Of a stretch of DNA of 64,000 nucleotides, positions 8,359 to 18,238 are shown one piece after another (position 1 is the stretch's first letter; each line of letters starts with the position of its first letter). The translations under genes were made by a program, and so were the position numbers. A model generated the notes under the pieces. It was not told the origin of the DNA, did not search any database, and saw only the letters and a list, made by a program, of their open reading frames with translations. The stretch is from Teretinema sp942493045 (GTDB lineage: Bacteria; Spirochaetota; Spirochaetia; Treponematales; Treponemataceae): assembly GCA_942493045.1 (NCBI GenBank), contig OW818665.1, positions 2,728,001 through 2,792,000 of the forward strand. The letters are read 5' to 3'.

Positions 8359-11300
8359 GCCGGAAGCATCGTAGACCGCGCCAAAAACAGCGCCGGAATC
8401 GTCAGCCAGGGCATACTGCAAAGCACCGGCCTCAGCGACAGCCTCCTGCAGGCCGAACAGGTCATGAACACCATCTCCTCCGACATGCGCGAAGCCGCCG
8501 CCGCCATAGCCGCAGGCCAAGCCCAAAAACAACTCCGCCTTGCCAAAGAACAGTACATGGAGCGCCTCAAAGCCGAAAACGACGGTATGACCACCTGGCA
8601 AAACACCCTGGTCCGCAAAAACGGCTACACCGTCGATAACCGCATCAGCCGCAATACTGTAGTCGCCTCCACCTTGTTCGAAAACGTCCGCGAAACCCAG
8701 ACCGTGCACAAATACCAAGCCTTCGAAACCGCCGCCGCCACCGTCAGCGTCAACCTCGAACAGTCCGCCTTGGACGGCCTCGACGACCACGCCATGATGC
8801 TGTTGGTAAAGCAAGCCCAAAGCGAACTGGCAACCTGGGGAGAGAAGATTTTCGGCGAAGTAGACGAAGAAGGCGCCACCAAAGAATGGCAGATCCCCCG
8901 CAGCCGCATGGACGCCGCCGTAAAAGAATACCAGTCGATCACCGACGAAGAAACGACCCAGGCAAAGATTGATAAGATTAAAACCTACGCCGACAAAGAC
9001 TTCGACGACATGAGCGACGGCGAAAAAGAAAAGTACGGCAAACTGATGGACTCCATGATCACCGTCCGCGACGGAGAACTCGGCCAGCATATCGGCTGGG
9101 CCCCGCTGTTTAAGAGCGGCGAAGACCTCAACCTGGACAAGAGCCGCGAGCGCAACATCTCATCAGCCGGCCGCGGCCAGATGGGCGCCATCATGACCGA
9201 CTTCCAGTGGAACTCCATGCTCGCCAGCAAAGGCTACGCCGAAATGGCCAAGCCGATGTACGACAAACCGATGTGGGATGACCGTGGGGATGTTTTTAAA
9301 GCGCCGACGATAAAGAGCGTTGTCGACATAGCTGTAACGGTTGCGGCAACGGCCATAACCGCCCCGATTGGCGGCGTTGCCGGAATCGCGGTATCCGCGG
9401 CCATAAACCTTGCCGATGACGCCGTATTCCTGATGGCCGACGTAGCCGGAGGCCTCAAGAGCTGGGCCGAGGTAGGCGTCGAATTCGGAAAGAAAGCCGC
9501 CATCTCCGCCGCAACATCCTTGGTAAATGTCGGCATCAACGGCGTCGGCGGTAAGATGGTTGACGGTGTAGAGCAGATTGGCGGATTCACCGGAAAGATC
9601 GGCGGCCTCGCCAGTGTAATTCCGCAAGAGGGCTTCTCCAACGTGATTGGAAGCACCGCGCTCGCCGGACTCTCGGCGCTAAGTAACGGCGCCATCACCA
9701 GCAGCGTTAACGCCATCCAGTACAGCGATGAAGGCGGTTTCGGTTGGTCACAGGATGCCTTTGACGCCGGCATGAGCGGCGCCTGGATGTCCGCCGCGAC
9801 GGGGATGACCAGTGCTTTTGTGAGTGGCGGGTTAAACCTCGGTATGGAAGGTTTCTATGGTGAAATTAATAAAAACGGCCGTACGCTTTCCAATCTGACA
9901 GGCAGCCTAGCTGGACAGGGAATGAACTACGCCCTTGGCGGAAACTTTACGCTTAACCTTCTTAATGCCAGTAATTTTAGCGATAAACTAAACGGTGGTT
10001 TACTGGAATTGAGCTTTGGCCGTGACGGAATAAGTTCACAAATTGGCATGGGCGGAGCCGACGTAAATATGAGTAAGCTCGCGCAGTCGTTCAAGGGCCT
10101 TGAAGCCTGGAAGGTAAACCTTGACATGTTCGGCTCGGGACAGCGCGAAGCGGGCAAGTACTCAAGCGCCTTGCGCAGCCTGTATTCAGCCGGAGGCGGA
10201 AGCGCCGACAGAGGCTTGTTTGACAGTATCCTTGCCGGCATGACAAATGTTGAGGAAAACGCTAATGGCGACTACAAAGGCAAAACAACCCTCGATGAAG
10301 TAACCGGAATCAAGACGCTCAGCTTGGGTAAAGACGCGCTGGCCGACGGTAGCCGTTTTGGATTGAATATTCTGTTCGCTCACGAAGCCTATCGTGATGG
10401 ACTGGAAGGTACGAAGGAAGAACAAGAGACAGAAAGGAACCAGGCTGTAGTGGGCCATATCCGGGCGGCTGCGAATCTCGGTCAGTCCTACGGCATGAAC
10501 ATGCTCACCGGCGCTGACCGTGAGGAGATCGCCGCACTGCGTGAAGCTTCACAGGTAAATGGGGATCAGTCTGCCCTTGCAGGGATATTGGGGAGTTACG
10601 ACTCGACGGCGGATTATTGGAAGCTAAATGTACTAAAAGATGCTCAGGGGAAAGTAATAGGACACTCAATGACATGGGATGGAAAACTTGACTATGATCT
10701 ATCTGAGTTGGGTTTGGGTAATATTAATGCTGTGGATATGACCCCAGCCAAGATGACGGAGCTCATCGCTACCTTTGCGGAAAAAGGAATCAAGGTAAAT
10801 GGTCGGGATGTGACTTTGGCAGATTTGCAAGCAATTCAAACTGTCAATACTAATATGACTGCGTTTCAGAATAGTGTTGCTGGAGGCGCAGGCTATAATC
10901 ATACTACTGCTGAGACCAATAGAATTAGCTTTTTGAATAGTCTCTATGCTCTGCAAGGTAAAGGATTGATAAGTGGAAATAACTCCAGCCAAGTGGATTC
11001 CGCCTTGGTGGCCCAAGGTGGTTCTGGGACTTTTGCTTCGCCATATAAACCCATAAAAGGTACTCTGCAAGAAACTACAATGTTTGGTTATCGGTTAAAT
11101 ATTGATGGTGTTGTGAACCCTGATGAAACAGACTTTGCAGAAATGAGAGTCTTTGAGCACACCGCTAATGACTACAGTATGCTTGGTGGTACTAGTTATT
11201 TTGCTATGTTTGGTGGTTCTATGTCACTCGCAGCAGATAAGAATAAAGGCCTTTATTCTACAATTACTGATGCATCTGGTAATAAGCAGGAAACTGCACA

Positions 11301-11910
11301 TAACGGAAGTCAGACAGTCGCAGCTTTTATGAATATTTGGGGTGGGTCGGCTAAAGGACTTAATGCGGATCGAATACTTACAGGGGTAGCTGCAGGATCA
11401 AATATTGGTGCCTATGCTAATACAGGATTGTCAACTAGCGCCCATTTGCATCTCCAGTTGTGGGATGTAAATGCACAAGGTAATTCAAAATGGGTTGATA
11501 CTGCTGAAGTGTTTCGCAAAACTGGTTTTAGTGTAAATACAACAGCCAATGCCCAAGCATATTCAGGCTATAGGATACCTGGTGGAGAGGCAAAATTTGG
11601 AGAGTTTATGCAGACCAAAGCCTTTGCTGAGAAATTTTTCGGGCAAAGTCTAACAAGCTTGAACAACGCTAATGGAATAGTTTCTGATATGAGACAAGTC
11701 ATGTTGCAAAATAGATTGTTTGACAGTCCAGGGTTTACGGCACTTCCAGTAGCTACCGTGAATCCATATCTGCAAAACTGGTATAGGTATTCAAGACAAG
11801 AAGACCAATTGTTAATGCAAAATTACGCTTCACAATATCAGAACAGGAGGTACACGGAATGGCTCAATATACCAAGAGAAGTACGTCAGTCATTTGGTCC
11901 ATTTTATTAG
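8092..11910 (+). CDS. giant polymorphic protein A with C-terminal M23-like domain
   Basis: 1272 residues from the ATG at 8092, the only start shared by all three copies; a TTG at 8068 is not conserved (a stop follows it in copy C). About the first 90 codons coincide with the RNA structure and may not be translated. The next part is charged and coiled-coil-like (residues 125-320), then WNSMLASKGYAEMAKPMYDK and a Gly/Ala-rich, partly hydrophobic region. It resembles, from memory, the long spirochaetal TIGR04388-type proteins. After YDSTADYWK (10597-10623) the sequence is unique and AT-rich. The end has an M23 fold signature: HTAND (His1023) and HLHLQLWD. The catalytic MH/YAH position reads MN, so activity is doubtful. 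No signal peptide is visible. The stop lies 52 bases inside the partner gene. Confidence 0.72.
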   Translation: MKLSEWEKTAKAASLYFFFEGQIACYPTRGGRRVQGLGGQFGASAFPAHRYSTGADSCPTRPDPANAPGNTAALRRTAKMRGPERWFPYAGSIVDRAKNSAGIVSQGILQSTGLSDSLLQAEQVMNTISSDMREAAAAIAAGQAQKQLRLAKEQYMERLKAENDGMTTWQNTLVRKNGYTVDNRISRNTVVASTLFENVRETQTVHKYQAFETAAATVSVNLEQSALDGLDDHAMMLLVKQAQSELATWGEKIFGEVDEEGATKEWQIPRSRMDAAVKEYQSITDEETTQAKIDKIKTYADKDFDDMSDGEKEKYGKLMDSMITVRDGELGQHIGWAPLFKSGEDLNLDKSRERNISSAGRGQMGAIMTDFQWNSMLASKGYAEMAKPMYDKPMWDDRGDVFKAPTIKSVVDIAVTVAATAITAPIGGVAGIAVSAAINLADDAVFLMADVAGGLKSWAEVGVEFGKKAAISAATSLVNVGINGVGGKMVDGVEQIGGFTGKIGGLASVIPQEGFSNVIGSTALAGLSALSNGAITSSVNAIQYSDEGGFGWSQDAFDAGMSGAWMSAATGMTSAFVSGGLNLGMEGFYGEINKNGRTLSNLTGSLAGQGMNYALGGNFTLNLLNASNFSDKLNGGLLELSFGRDGISSQIGMGGADVNMSKLAQSFKGLEAWKVNLDMFGSGQREAGKYSSALRSLYSAGGGSADRGLFDSILAGMTNVEENANGDYKGKTTLDEVTGIKTLSLGKDALADGSRFGLNILFAHEAYRDGLEGTKEEQETERNQAVVGHIRAAANLGQSYGMNMLTGADREEIAALREASQVNGDQSALAGILGSYDSTADYWKLNVLKDAQGKVIGHSMTWDGKLDYDLSELGLGNINAVDMTPAKMTELIATFAEKGIKVNGRDVTLADLQAIQTVNTNMTAFQNSVAGGAGYNHTTAETNRISFLNSLYALQGKGLISGNNSSQVDSALVAQGGSGTFASPYKPIKGTLQETTMFGYRLNIDGVVNPDETDFAEMRVFEHTANDYSMLGGTSYFAMFGGSMSLAADKNKGLYSTITDASGNKQETAHNGSQTVAAFMNIWGGSAKGLNADRILTGVAAGSNIGAYANTGLSTSAHLHLQLWDVNAQGNSKWVDTAEVFRKTGFSVNTTANAQAYSGYRIPGGEAKFGEFMQTKAFAEKFFGQSLTSLNNANGIVSDMRQVMLQNRLFDSPGFTALPVATVNPYLQNWYRYSRQEDQLLMQNYASQYQNRRYTEWLNIPREVRQSFGPFY
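10597..10623 (+). repeat. 27-nt joint, copy A (YDSTADYWK)
   Basis: These 27 bases are identical in all three giant genes, including every third codon position, although in copy C the sequence on both sides is unrelated. Composition drops sharply in G+C after it. It marks the border between conserved body and variable C-terminus. Confidence 0.85.
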
Positions 11911-13121
11911 GATTAATAACCTTACTGCCCCTTGAAGCAGTAGAGTTTAAATTACTTGCAACAATACGTGAAAATAGTGATGCATCAAATAGTATTATTG
12001 ATGATGATTACTTTATTTTAAATCCAGCATACTCTGATAATCATTTTACCATTCGGCGCATAGATAATCCTCTGGTTCCGTGGAAAACAATTACCGCGGT
12101 TCCAGAACCTAATGGTAGTGTAAGACATTTAGGAGGGAGTGTTTCGCAAGGAAACATGCTTTTTTTCTCACGAATTAATGGATTGCGAGAAGTCTTTAAT
12201 CCTCGAACTGGATATATTGGTCCAATACTAAATCCTGCTGAGCTTGAAGATGACTGTTTTGTAAGTGTGCTGTCAGGTGATATTAGTAAAAAAAGTGTTT
12301 TATTTAATACAGAATTTGCAGGTAATCCCCCCGAAGGGGCATCAAAAAGGCCTTATATTGATTTTATTGTTGATCAACCCGAAGGCTTGTTTTACCGTGA
12401 ATATATACCTGATGAAGATATTATGAATTTTCCTGAATTGATACAGTGGTCTTATCCAACATGGCCTGATCGTGCTTGGGCGCATAATATTGCTTATTCA
12501 GACAAGTTTAAGTCCTGGTTTCAAATAGAAGCACGTGCAAGTTGGTTTTATATCGCTCAACAAAAGGATGACAACACATGGGAAGGCCAACGAGGAATAC
12601 CAAAAGATTTTAAGAATAGGAAAGATAATTATAGCCCCTCTAATGTTGTTCCTTCATGGAAGTTCTTAAACCCCCGCATGGTAATTGGTCCTTATAGCCC
12701 ACTAGAAGGTGATTTCCCAATTCCCTATTACTCCCTTGAAGCTTTGGACTTAAAAGGAAATATAACGCCTACAGACTTCATTGACATAATAAGTTTTGAC
12801 ATTAGCCCTAATGGGCGGTATTTACTAGCTAACGGTACCAACCGTCGTGATCTGGAAACTCGGGGAACTCATCCAACCTATGTGTATTTATACGAAATAT
12901 CTTATTCCGGCACCATAAATGACAACCGTGTAAGGATGCGACGCAATGCTAGCTTAGACGGTGGTATAATAACGGTTTTGGATAAGGGCCAGGCTTGTCT
13001 GGTTATAGAACGGACAGAATACCCGCAGACTATTGGTAACGTAAAAGATTGTTGGTATAAAATTCGTTTGTCCGATGGGAGTGAAGGATGGGTTTTTGGG
13101 GGTTTTTTGGATTTCTATTGA
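11859..13121 (+). CDS. exported protein with C-terminal bacterial SH3 domain (partner of A)
   Basis: 420 residues. An N-terminal signal peptide (SVIWSILLGLITLLPLEAVE) sends it out of the cytoplasm. The last 65 residues (VRMRRNASLDGG through WYKIRLSDGSEGWVFGGFL) are a bacterial SH3 domain, a fold that often binds peptidoglycan. The middle is not recognised but has the look of a repeated beta structure. AGGAGG stands eight bases before the ATG and the gene overlaps giant gene A by 52 bases, so the two are co-expressed. An immunity or adaptor role for the M23-like domain of A is an inference from position, export and the SH3 domain. Confidence 0.75.
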   Translation: MAQYTKRSTSVIWSILLGLITLLPLEAVEFKLLATIRENSDASNSIIDDDYFILNPAYSDNHFTIRRIDNPLVPWKTITAVPEPNGSVRHLGGSVSQGNMLFFSRINGLREVFNPRTGYIGPILNPAELEDDCFVSVLSGDISKKSVLFNTEFAGNPPEGASKRPYIDFIVDQPEGLFYREYIPDEDIMNFPELIQWSYPTWPDRAWAHNIAYSDKFKSWFQIEARASWFYIAQQKDDNTWEGQRGIPKDFKNRKDNYSPSNVVPSWKFLNPRMVIGPYSPLEGDFPIPYYSLEALDLKGNITPTDFIDIISFDISPNGRYLLANGTNRRDLETRGTHPTYVYLYEISYSGTINDNRVRMRRNASLDGGIITVLDKGQACLVIERTEYPQTIGNVKDCWYKIRLSDGSEGWVFGGFLDFY

Positions 13122-13173
13122 GGACTGAAGCTTTTTTTATATTATCATAAAAAATGTAGCACCAAAATAAAGA

Positions 13174-13202
13174 CTGACAACTGGAAAGTGTTGTGCTATA
13201 AT
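13174..13202 (+). promoter_or_regulatory. strong sigma-70 promoter of cassette B
   Basis: CTGACA (13174-13179), 17-nt spacer, TATAAT (13197-13202). The spacer differs from copy A at three bases only. No transposase stands before it; the bases CATAAAAAA that begin the shared region resemble the start-codon junction of the other copies. Confidence 0.88.
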
Positions 13203-13208
13203 GATTTA

Positions 13209-13828
13209 GTAGTGAAACATGCTCTTTGAAAGCATTAGAGCAGGAACTGCAGACCGTCTACAAACTAACAGACGGCCTACGGTACGGAAAGATTTCTTGC
13301 ATCAATGTAGGGTAGTCTTTCAGTATTGTAGAGGTCCGAAAACGAGCTACGGAAGACTTCTTGCTTCTCTCAAAGGGGTGGCGGAAAATCCTTTGAGACC
13401 GGGCCGTGTTGTGGAATAAAAAAGTAACGGGTAATAATCATACAGTATTGTTCCTACGCCCGGACTCGAAGATTTGGAGACAGGGGAAACCGCGTCAATG
13501 AAACTGTCGGAATGGGAAAAAATTGCCAAGGCCGCGTCTCCTTGCTACTTCTTCGAAGGGCAGATTGCCTGTTACCCAACACGGGGTGGGCGCCGGGTCC
13601 AAGGGCTCGGAGGGCAATTCGGCGCAATCTCTGCGCCATGGAAGGCGCAACAATGCCACTGGAAGAACGGGCCAGCCCGTTCTTCAATGTCTAAGGTTTT
13701 CCAGGGATGGAAAACCTTAGACTTAGATTCTTGCCCGACGGGACCTGACCCGGCGAACGCCCCGGGCAATACAGCTGCCCTTCGAAGAACCGCGAAGACG
13801 CGCGGCCCTGAAAGGTGGTTCCCCTACG
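13209..13828 (+). ncRNA. large structured leader RNA, copy B
   Basis: Same architecture as copy A, with CCGTCT/AGACGG at 13254-13259/13270-13275, CTCAAAGG/CCTTTGAG at 13369-13376/13390-13397 and the 15-bp long-range helix at 13549-13563/13775-13789. The tip of the long arm carries three perfect hairpins in a row: 13632-13637/13644-13649 (6 bp), 13662-13672/13675-13685 (11 bp) and 13689-13702/13709-13722 (14 bp). One pair covaries with copy A: A8130-T8330 there is G13536-C13799 here. Such hairpins are hard to explain as protein code. Confidence 0.72.
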
Positions 13829-16800
13829 CCGGAAGCATCGTAGACCGCGCCAAAAACAGCGCCGGAATCGTTAGCCAGGGCATACTGCAAAGCACCGGCC
13901 TCAGCGACAGCCTCCTGCAGGCCGAACAAGTCATGAACGCCATCTCCTCCGACATGCGCGAAGCCGCCGCCGCCATAGCCGCCGGCCAAGCCCAAAAACA
14001 GTTGCGTCTCGCCAAAGAACAGTACATGGAACGCCTCAAAGCCGAAAACGACGGCATGACCACCTGGCAAAACACCCTGGTCCGCAAAAACGGCTACACC
14101 GTCGACAACCGCATCAGCCGCCGCACCATCGTCGCCTCCACCTTGTTCGAAAACGTCCGCGAAACCCAGACCGTGCACAAATACCAAGCCTTCGAAACCG
14201 CCGCCGCCACCGTCAGCGTTAACCTCGAACAGTCCGCCTTGGACGGCCTCGACGACCACGCCATGATGCTGTTGGTAAAGCAAGCCCAAAGCGAACTGGC
14301 AACCTGGGGAGAAAAAATCTTCGGCGAAGTAGACGAAGAAGGCGCCACCAAAGAATGGCAGATCCCCCGCACCCGCATGGACGCCGCTGTAAAAGAATAC
14401 CAGTCGATCACCGACGAAGAAGCGACCCAGGCAAAGATTGATAAGATTAAAACCTACGCCGACAAAGATTTTGACAAAATGAGCGACGGCGAAAAAGAAA
14501 AGTACGGCAAACTGATGGACTCCATGATCACCGTCCGCGACGGAGAACTCGGCCAGCATATCGGCTGGGCCCCGCTGTTCAAAAGCGGTGAAGACCTCAA
14601 CCTGGACAAGAGCCGAGAGCGCAACATCTCATCAGCCGGCCGCGGCCAGATGGGCGCCATCATGACCGACTTCCAGTGGAACTCCATGCTCGCCAGCAAA
14701 GGCTACGCCGAAATGGCCAAGCCGATGTACGACAAACCGATGTGGGACGACCGCGGGGATGTTTTTAAAGCGCCGACGATAAAGAGCGTTGTCGACATAG
14801 CCGTAACGGTTGCGGCAACGGCCATAACCGCCCCGATTGGCGGCGTTGCCGGAATCGCGGTATCCGCGGCCATAAACCTTGCCGATGACGCCGTATTCCT
14901 GATGGCCGACGTAGCCGGAGGCCTCAAGAGCTGGGCCGAGGTAGGCGTCGAATTCGGAAAGAAAGCCGCCATCTCCGCCGCAACATCCTTGGTAAATGTC
15001 GGCATCAACGGCGTCGGCGGTAAGATGGTTGACGGTGTAGAGCAGATTGGCGGATTCACCGGAAAGATCGGCGGCCTCGCCAGTGTAATTCCGCAAGAGG
15101 GCTTCTCCAACGTGATTGGAAGCACCGCGCTCGCCGGACTCTCGGCGCTAAGTAACGGCGCCATCACCAGCAGCGTTAACGCCATCCAGTACAGCGATGA
15201 AGGCGGTTTCGGTTGGTCACAGGATGCCTTTGACGCCGGCATGAGCGGCGCCTGGATGTCCGCCGCGACGGGGATGACCAGTGCTTTTGTGAGTGGCGGG
15301 TTAAACCTCGGTATGGAAGGTTTCTATGGTGAAATTAATAAAAACGGCCGTACGCTTTCCAATCTGACAGGCAGCCTAGCTGGACAGGGAATGAACTACG
15401 CCCTTGGCGGAAACTTTACGCTTAACCTTCTTAATGCCAGTAATTTTAGCGATAAACTAAACGGAGGTTTACTGGAATTGAGCTTTGGCCGTGACGGAAT
15501 AAGTTCACAAATTGGCATGGGCGGAGCCGACGTAAATATGAGCAAGCTCGCTCAGTCGTTCAAGGGCTTAGAAGCATGGAAGGTGAATCTTGACATGTTC
15601 GGGTCGGGACAGCGCGAAGCGGGCAAGTACTCAAGCGCCTTGCGCAGCCTGTATTCAGCCGGAGGCGGAAGCGCCGACCGGGATTTATTTGACAGCATTC
15701 TTGCCGGTATGACAAATGTTGAGGAAAACGCTAATGGCGACTACAAAGGCAAAACAACCCTCGATGCAGTAACCGGAATCAAGACGCTCAGCCTGGGTAA
15801 AGACGCGCTGGCCGACGGGAGCCGTTTTGGATTGAATATTCTGTTCGCACATGAGGCCTACCGTGATGGTCGTGTGGGTTCCGCGGAAGCTCAGGAGATG
15901 GAAAAAAACCAGGCAGTATTAGGGCATATCCGGGCGGCTGCAAATCTCGGTCAGTCCTACGGCATGAACATGCTCACCGGCGCTGACCGTGAGGAGATCG
16001 CCGCTCTGCGTGAAGCTTCACAGGTAAATGGGGATCAGTCTGCCCTTGCAGGGATATTGGGGAGTTACGACTCGACGGCGGATTATTGGAAGTTGATGGC
16101 GAACGGTGACCTTATTGATGATGGAGATGGTTGGTTAAGAGATCAGAATGGTAATGCTATTACAGATAAAGATGGGAATCGAATTGGAGCTGCTGGAAAA
16201 GAAACGGGTTTGTTAAATATTCTATTTGGTGGAACGAATAATGTTGCTTATAAAGAATTTTCCGACTCTCAGATTATGACTGTTCAACAGCTGATGGAAA
16301 GTTCTGGTCTGACACATACGGGTCAAGTCGATCCAAGATCGAGAAATTGGAATGCTTCTTTGGGTGCTACTATTAATGCCAGCTCAGTTCTTTCTGGCTT
16401 TGGAGATACGGTAGCAACCTCAGTCTTTATGAATGGATTTGATTCTGCAACCGATACCATTCTTTTTAGTGATAACATGAGTCAGGTACATCAAGCGTTT
16501 ACTTCTGTTGCTACAAAAGCACAAGATAGGTTCTGGAGTTACCTAGGAGCAAAGTCTTCGTTCTATGGTGGTGACCATAATTTATTTCAAAATACTCAAG
16601 GATTAACTCTGTCTCAAATTTTCCAGAAGAATATTGCTTATAACGGTGATCAGCATAGAGGTGTCGATGTCTCTGGTCCGAATGGAACCCCTATACAAGC
16701 TGGATTTGGTGGTAAGGTTGTAAATAATAGTAAAACTGATACAGCTGGTAATACTGTGATTATTGAATATGGTTTTAATTTTGAGGATTCATTTTACTCA

Positions 16801-17202
16801 ACTGGTATTCAAAACCAATTTATGCATTTTATTGCAAAATCTTCATATAAAGTTGGCCAGATGGTAAATGCTGATACGGTTCTTGGTAAAATGGGAAATA
16901 CTGGTTGGGTAGAACCTGAGCCAAGTCTAGTTAAACCTTTTGCTGGAACACATTTGCATTTTCAATTGATGGGAAATCTTTCTGGTTATGGGGCAACAAA
17001 TACAGCATGGAACATGCTTGATAATCGTCGAAATACTTTTTTATCACAAATTGGAGCTCCATCAACAAGAAGTTATGTATTCAACCAAGGGACCTCGGAA
17101 TTAAACAATTATACAGGTAAGGTAGGGGATCCGCCTGTGGAATATTATAATTATTATTATAATCCTAATGAATGGATAAAACGGATGGGGGTACAACCAT
17201 GA
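13498..17202 (+). CDS. giant polymorphic protein B with C-terminal M23 (LytM) peptidase domain
   Basis: 1234 residues from the ATG at 13498. It is almost the same as protein A from about residue 110 up to the YDSTADYWK joint (16066-16092), and different after it. The unique tail ends in a complete M23 metallopeptidase signature: HRGVD (His1053, zinc ligands), FMHF and THLHFQL (HxH). M23 enzymes cut peptide bridges of peptidoglycan in the periplasm. No signal peptide is seen at this start, so either the N-terminus is elsewhere, export is unusual, or the copy is a donor. In the body, changes relative to A are mostly silent (for example CTC CGC CTT against TTG CGT CTC), which shows selection on the protein. 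The stop overlaps the next start by four bases (ATGA). Confidence 0.75.
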   Translation: MKLSEWEKIAKAASPCYFFEGQIACYPTRGGRRVQGLGGQFGAISAPWKAQQCHWKNGPARSSMSKVFQGWKTLDLDSCPTGPDPANAPGNTAALRRTAKTRGPERWFPYAGSIVDRAKNSAGIVSQGILQSTGLSDSLLQAEQVMNAISSDMREAAAAIAAGQAQKQLRLAKEQYMERLKAENDGMTTWQNTLVRKNGYTVDNRISRRTIVASTLFENVRETQTVHKYQAFETAAATVSVNLEQSALDGLDDHAMMLLVKQAQSELATWGEKIFGEVDEEGATKEWQIPRTRMDAAVKEYQSITDEEATQAKIDKIKTYADKDFDKMSDGEKEKYGKLMDSMITVRDGELGQHIGWAPLFKSGEDLNLDKSRERNISSAGRGQMGAIMTDFQWNSMLASKGYAEMAKPMYDKPMWDDRGDVFKAPTIKSVVDIAVTVAATAITAPIGGVAGIAVSAAINLADDAVFLMADVAGGLKSWAEVGVEFGKKAAISAATSLVNVGINGVGGKMVDGVEQIGGFTGKIGGLASVIPQEGFSNVIGSTALAGLSALSNGAITSSVNAIQYSDEGGFGWSQDAFDAGMSGAWMSAATGMTSAFVSGGLNLGMEGFYGEINKNGRTLSNLTGSLAGQGMNYALGGNFTLNLLNASNFSDKLNGGLLELSFGRDGISSQIGMGGADVNMSKLAQSFKGLEAWKVNLDMFGSGQREAGKYSSALRSLYSAGGGSADRDLFDSILAGMTNVEENANGDYKGKTTLDAVTGIKTLSLGKDALADGSRFGLNILFAHEAYRDGRVGSAEAQEMEKNQAVLGHIRAAANLGQSYGMNMLTGADREEIAALREASQVNGDQSALAGILGSYDSTADYWKLMANGDLIDDGDGWLRDQNGNAITDKDGNRIGAAGKETGLLNILFGGTNNVAYKEFSDSQIMTVQQLMESSGLTHTGQVDPRSRNWNASLGATINASSVLSGFGDTVATSVFMNGFDSATDTILFSDNMSQVHQAFTSVATKAQDRFWSYLGAKSSFYGGDHNLFQNTQGLTLSQIFQKNIAYNGDQHRGVDVSGPNGTPIQAGFGGKVVNNSKTDTAGNTVIIEYGFNFEDSFYSTGIQNQFMHFIAKSSYKVGQMVNADTVLGKMGNTGWVEPEPSLVKPFAGTHLHFQLMGNLSGYGATNTAWNMLDNRRNTFLSQIGAPSTRSYVFNQGTSELNNYTGKVGDPPVEYYNYYYNPNEWIKRMGVQP
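16066..16092 (+). repeat. 27-nt joint, copy B (YDSTADYWK)
   Basis: Identical to the joints at 10597 and 23017. The sequence before it is shared with copy A; the sequence after it is unique. Confidence 0.85.
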
Positions 17203-18047
17203 AAGCTAAAAACTTGTTGTTGATGATATCTTTATTGGCTCTTTTCGGAGGTTGTACTAAAAAAGAACAATACATTTCTCACGAGAATAGTAAAGAATTG
17301 CCAGTTGAGATTCATAGTGATGATTCGGGGATGCTTGTTAATGAGAAACTAAGCACTGCCGATTCTTTAGACTCAATCTATACCAAATATGTTATGATGT
17401 ATGGAGGTGAAGTTAGGGGTGATTATGCTCTGGTTGGCTCTGCAGAGTTGTTGCTTCATTTAAACGAGTTGCCATTTACTATTAAAGAAAAGATTGAATA
17501 CATTAGCATTGATACACCAATAGAAGATGTTCCAATGATAGATGGTTTGGAAAATCTGAAAGAAGTACAATTTCATGCAGTGGGGTTAAAACATGTTGAA
17601 AATCTTGAAAATTTAAAAGTAGATATTTTATCACTTACTATAAATCCATTAGAAAGCATTTATTCTATTGGTAAGAATCCATATATAAAAAAATTAGACC
17701 TTACTTCTTCACAGGTAAGAATGCTGCCTGATATGAGTGGTATGAAAAATCTGCGTGAGCTTGTATTGCTTCGAACGGATATAACAACTCTTGAAAATAT
17801 ACAAACAATTCCAGGTCCCGTTGATTTAAATATTCTTGAATGTGATTATTTAGTGGATATAGAATCTTTGCGATTAGCTAAGATTGGTAAGCTTTACATT
17901 AGTAAAGATGGGGTAAACTCTATTGGTGGCAAACACAATAAACCGGGTCTATATGATAGATATAAGGATTGGTTTGATTCGCAATTGTTACAATTGAAAA
18001 CCAATAATCCTGAATTTGAACTATTATTTTTTATGAAAGAAGGTTGA
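17199..18047 (+). CDS. LRR-like lipoprotein (partner of B)
   Basis: 282 residues from the ATG at 17199, which overlaps the stop of giant gene B. The signal sequence ends in LFGGC, a lipobox, so it is a lipoprotein. The body has leucine-rich-repeat-like periods (ENLKEVQFHAVGLKHVENLE, KKLDLTSSQVRMLPDMSG, KNLRELVLLRTDITTLENI). LRR proteins are binding proteins, often inhibitors of enzymes. Overlap with the M23 gene suggests that it binds or restrains the peptidase; this is an inference. A GTG/ATG start at 17172 is possible but would bury the signal peptide. Confidence 0.8.
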   Translation: MKAKNLLLMISLLALFGGCTKKEQYISHENSKELPVEIHSDDSGMLVNEKLSTADSLDSIYTKYVMMYGGEVRGDYALVGSAELLLHLNELPFTIKEKIEYISIDTPIEDVPMIDGLENLKEVQFHAVGLKHVENLENLKVDILSLTINPLESIYSIGKNPYIKKLDLTSSQVRMLPDMSGMKNLRELVLLRTDITTLENIQTIPGPVDLNILECDYLVDIESLRLAKIGKLYISKDGVNSIGGKHNKPGLYDRYKDWFDSQLLQLKTNNPEFELLFFMKEG

Positions 18048-18114
18048 GTGGGGATATGGATTTGGCGCCGTTGCCGAACATTTGATAAGGTTAAAAGAAA
18101 TTGATATTCATTTT

Positions 18115-18220
18115 AAGTCAATAAAAGCTCGGGTTAACTTGCAGAACGACCTTGTGGGAAAAATAGAATGTTCCGAATGCTTGTCGTTATGTCAAGTTGA
18201 ACCCTTCCTTTTATTGCTCG
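18115..18220 (+). repeat. 106-bp hairpin repeat after cassette B
   Basis: The same 106 bases with about six changes occur at 24871-24976 after cassette C. The core is an imperfect inverted repeat: 18131-18150 (GGGTTAACTTG, then AACGAC) pairs with 18183-18204 (GTCGTT, then CAAGTTGAACCC) with one extra-helical G and an internal loop. GTTGAAC fits the integron core-site pattern GTTRRRY, so an attC-like site is one reading. A factor-independent terminator is the other, although the T-run is weak. Confidence 0.65.
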
Positions 18221-18238
18221 CTTACTATTACTATCAGT

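Noticed and set aside
8221..9090. Long minus-strand open frames opposite the giant genes (also 13723-14559, 20659-21495)
   Set aside because: They mirror GC-rich codons of the plus strand, give low-complexity Gly/Val-rich protein and have no start signals.
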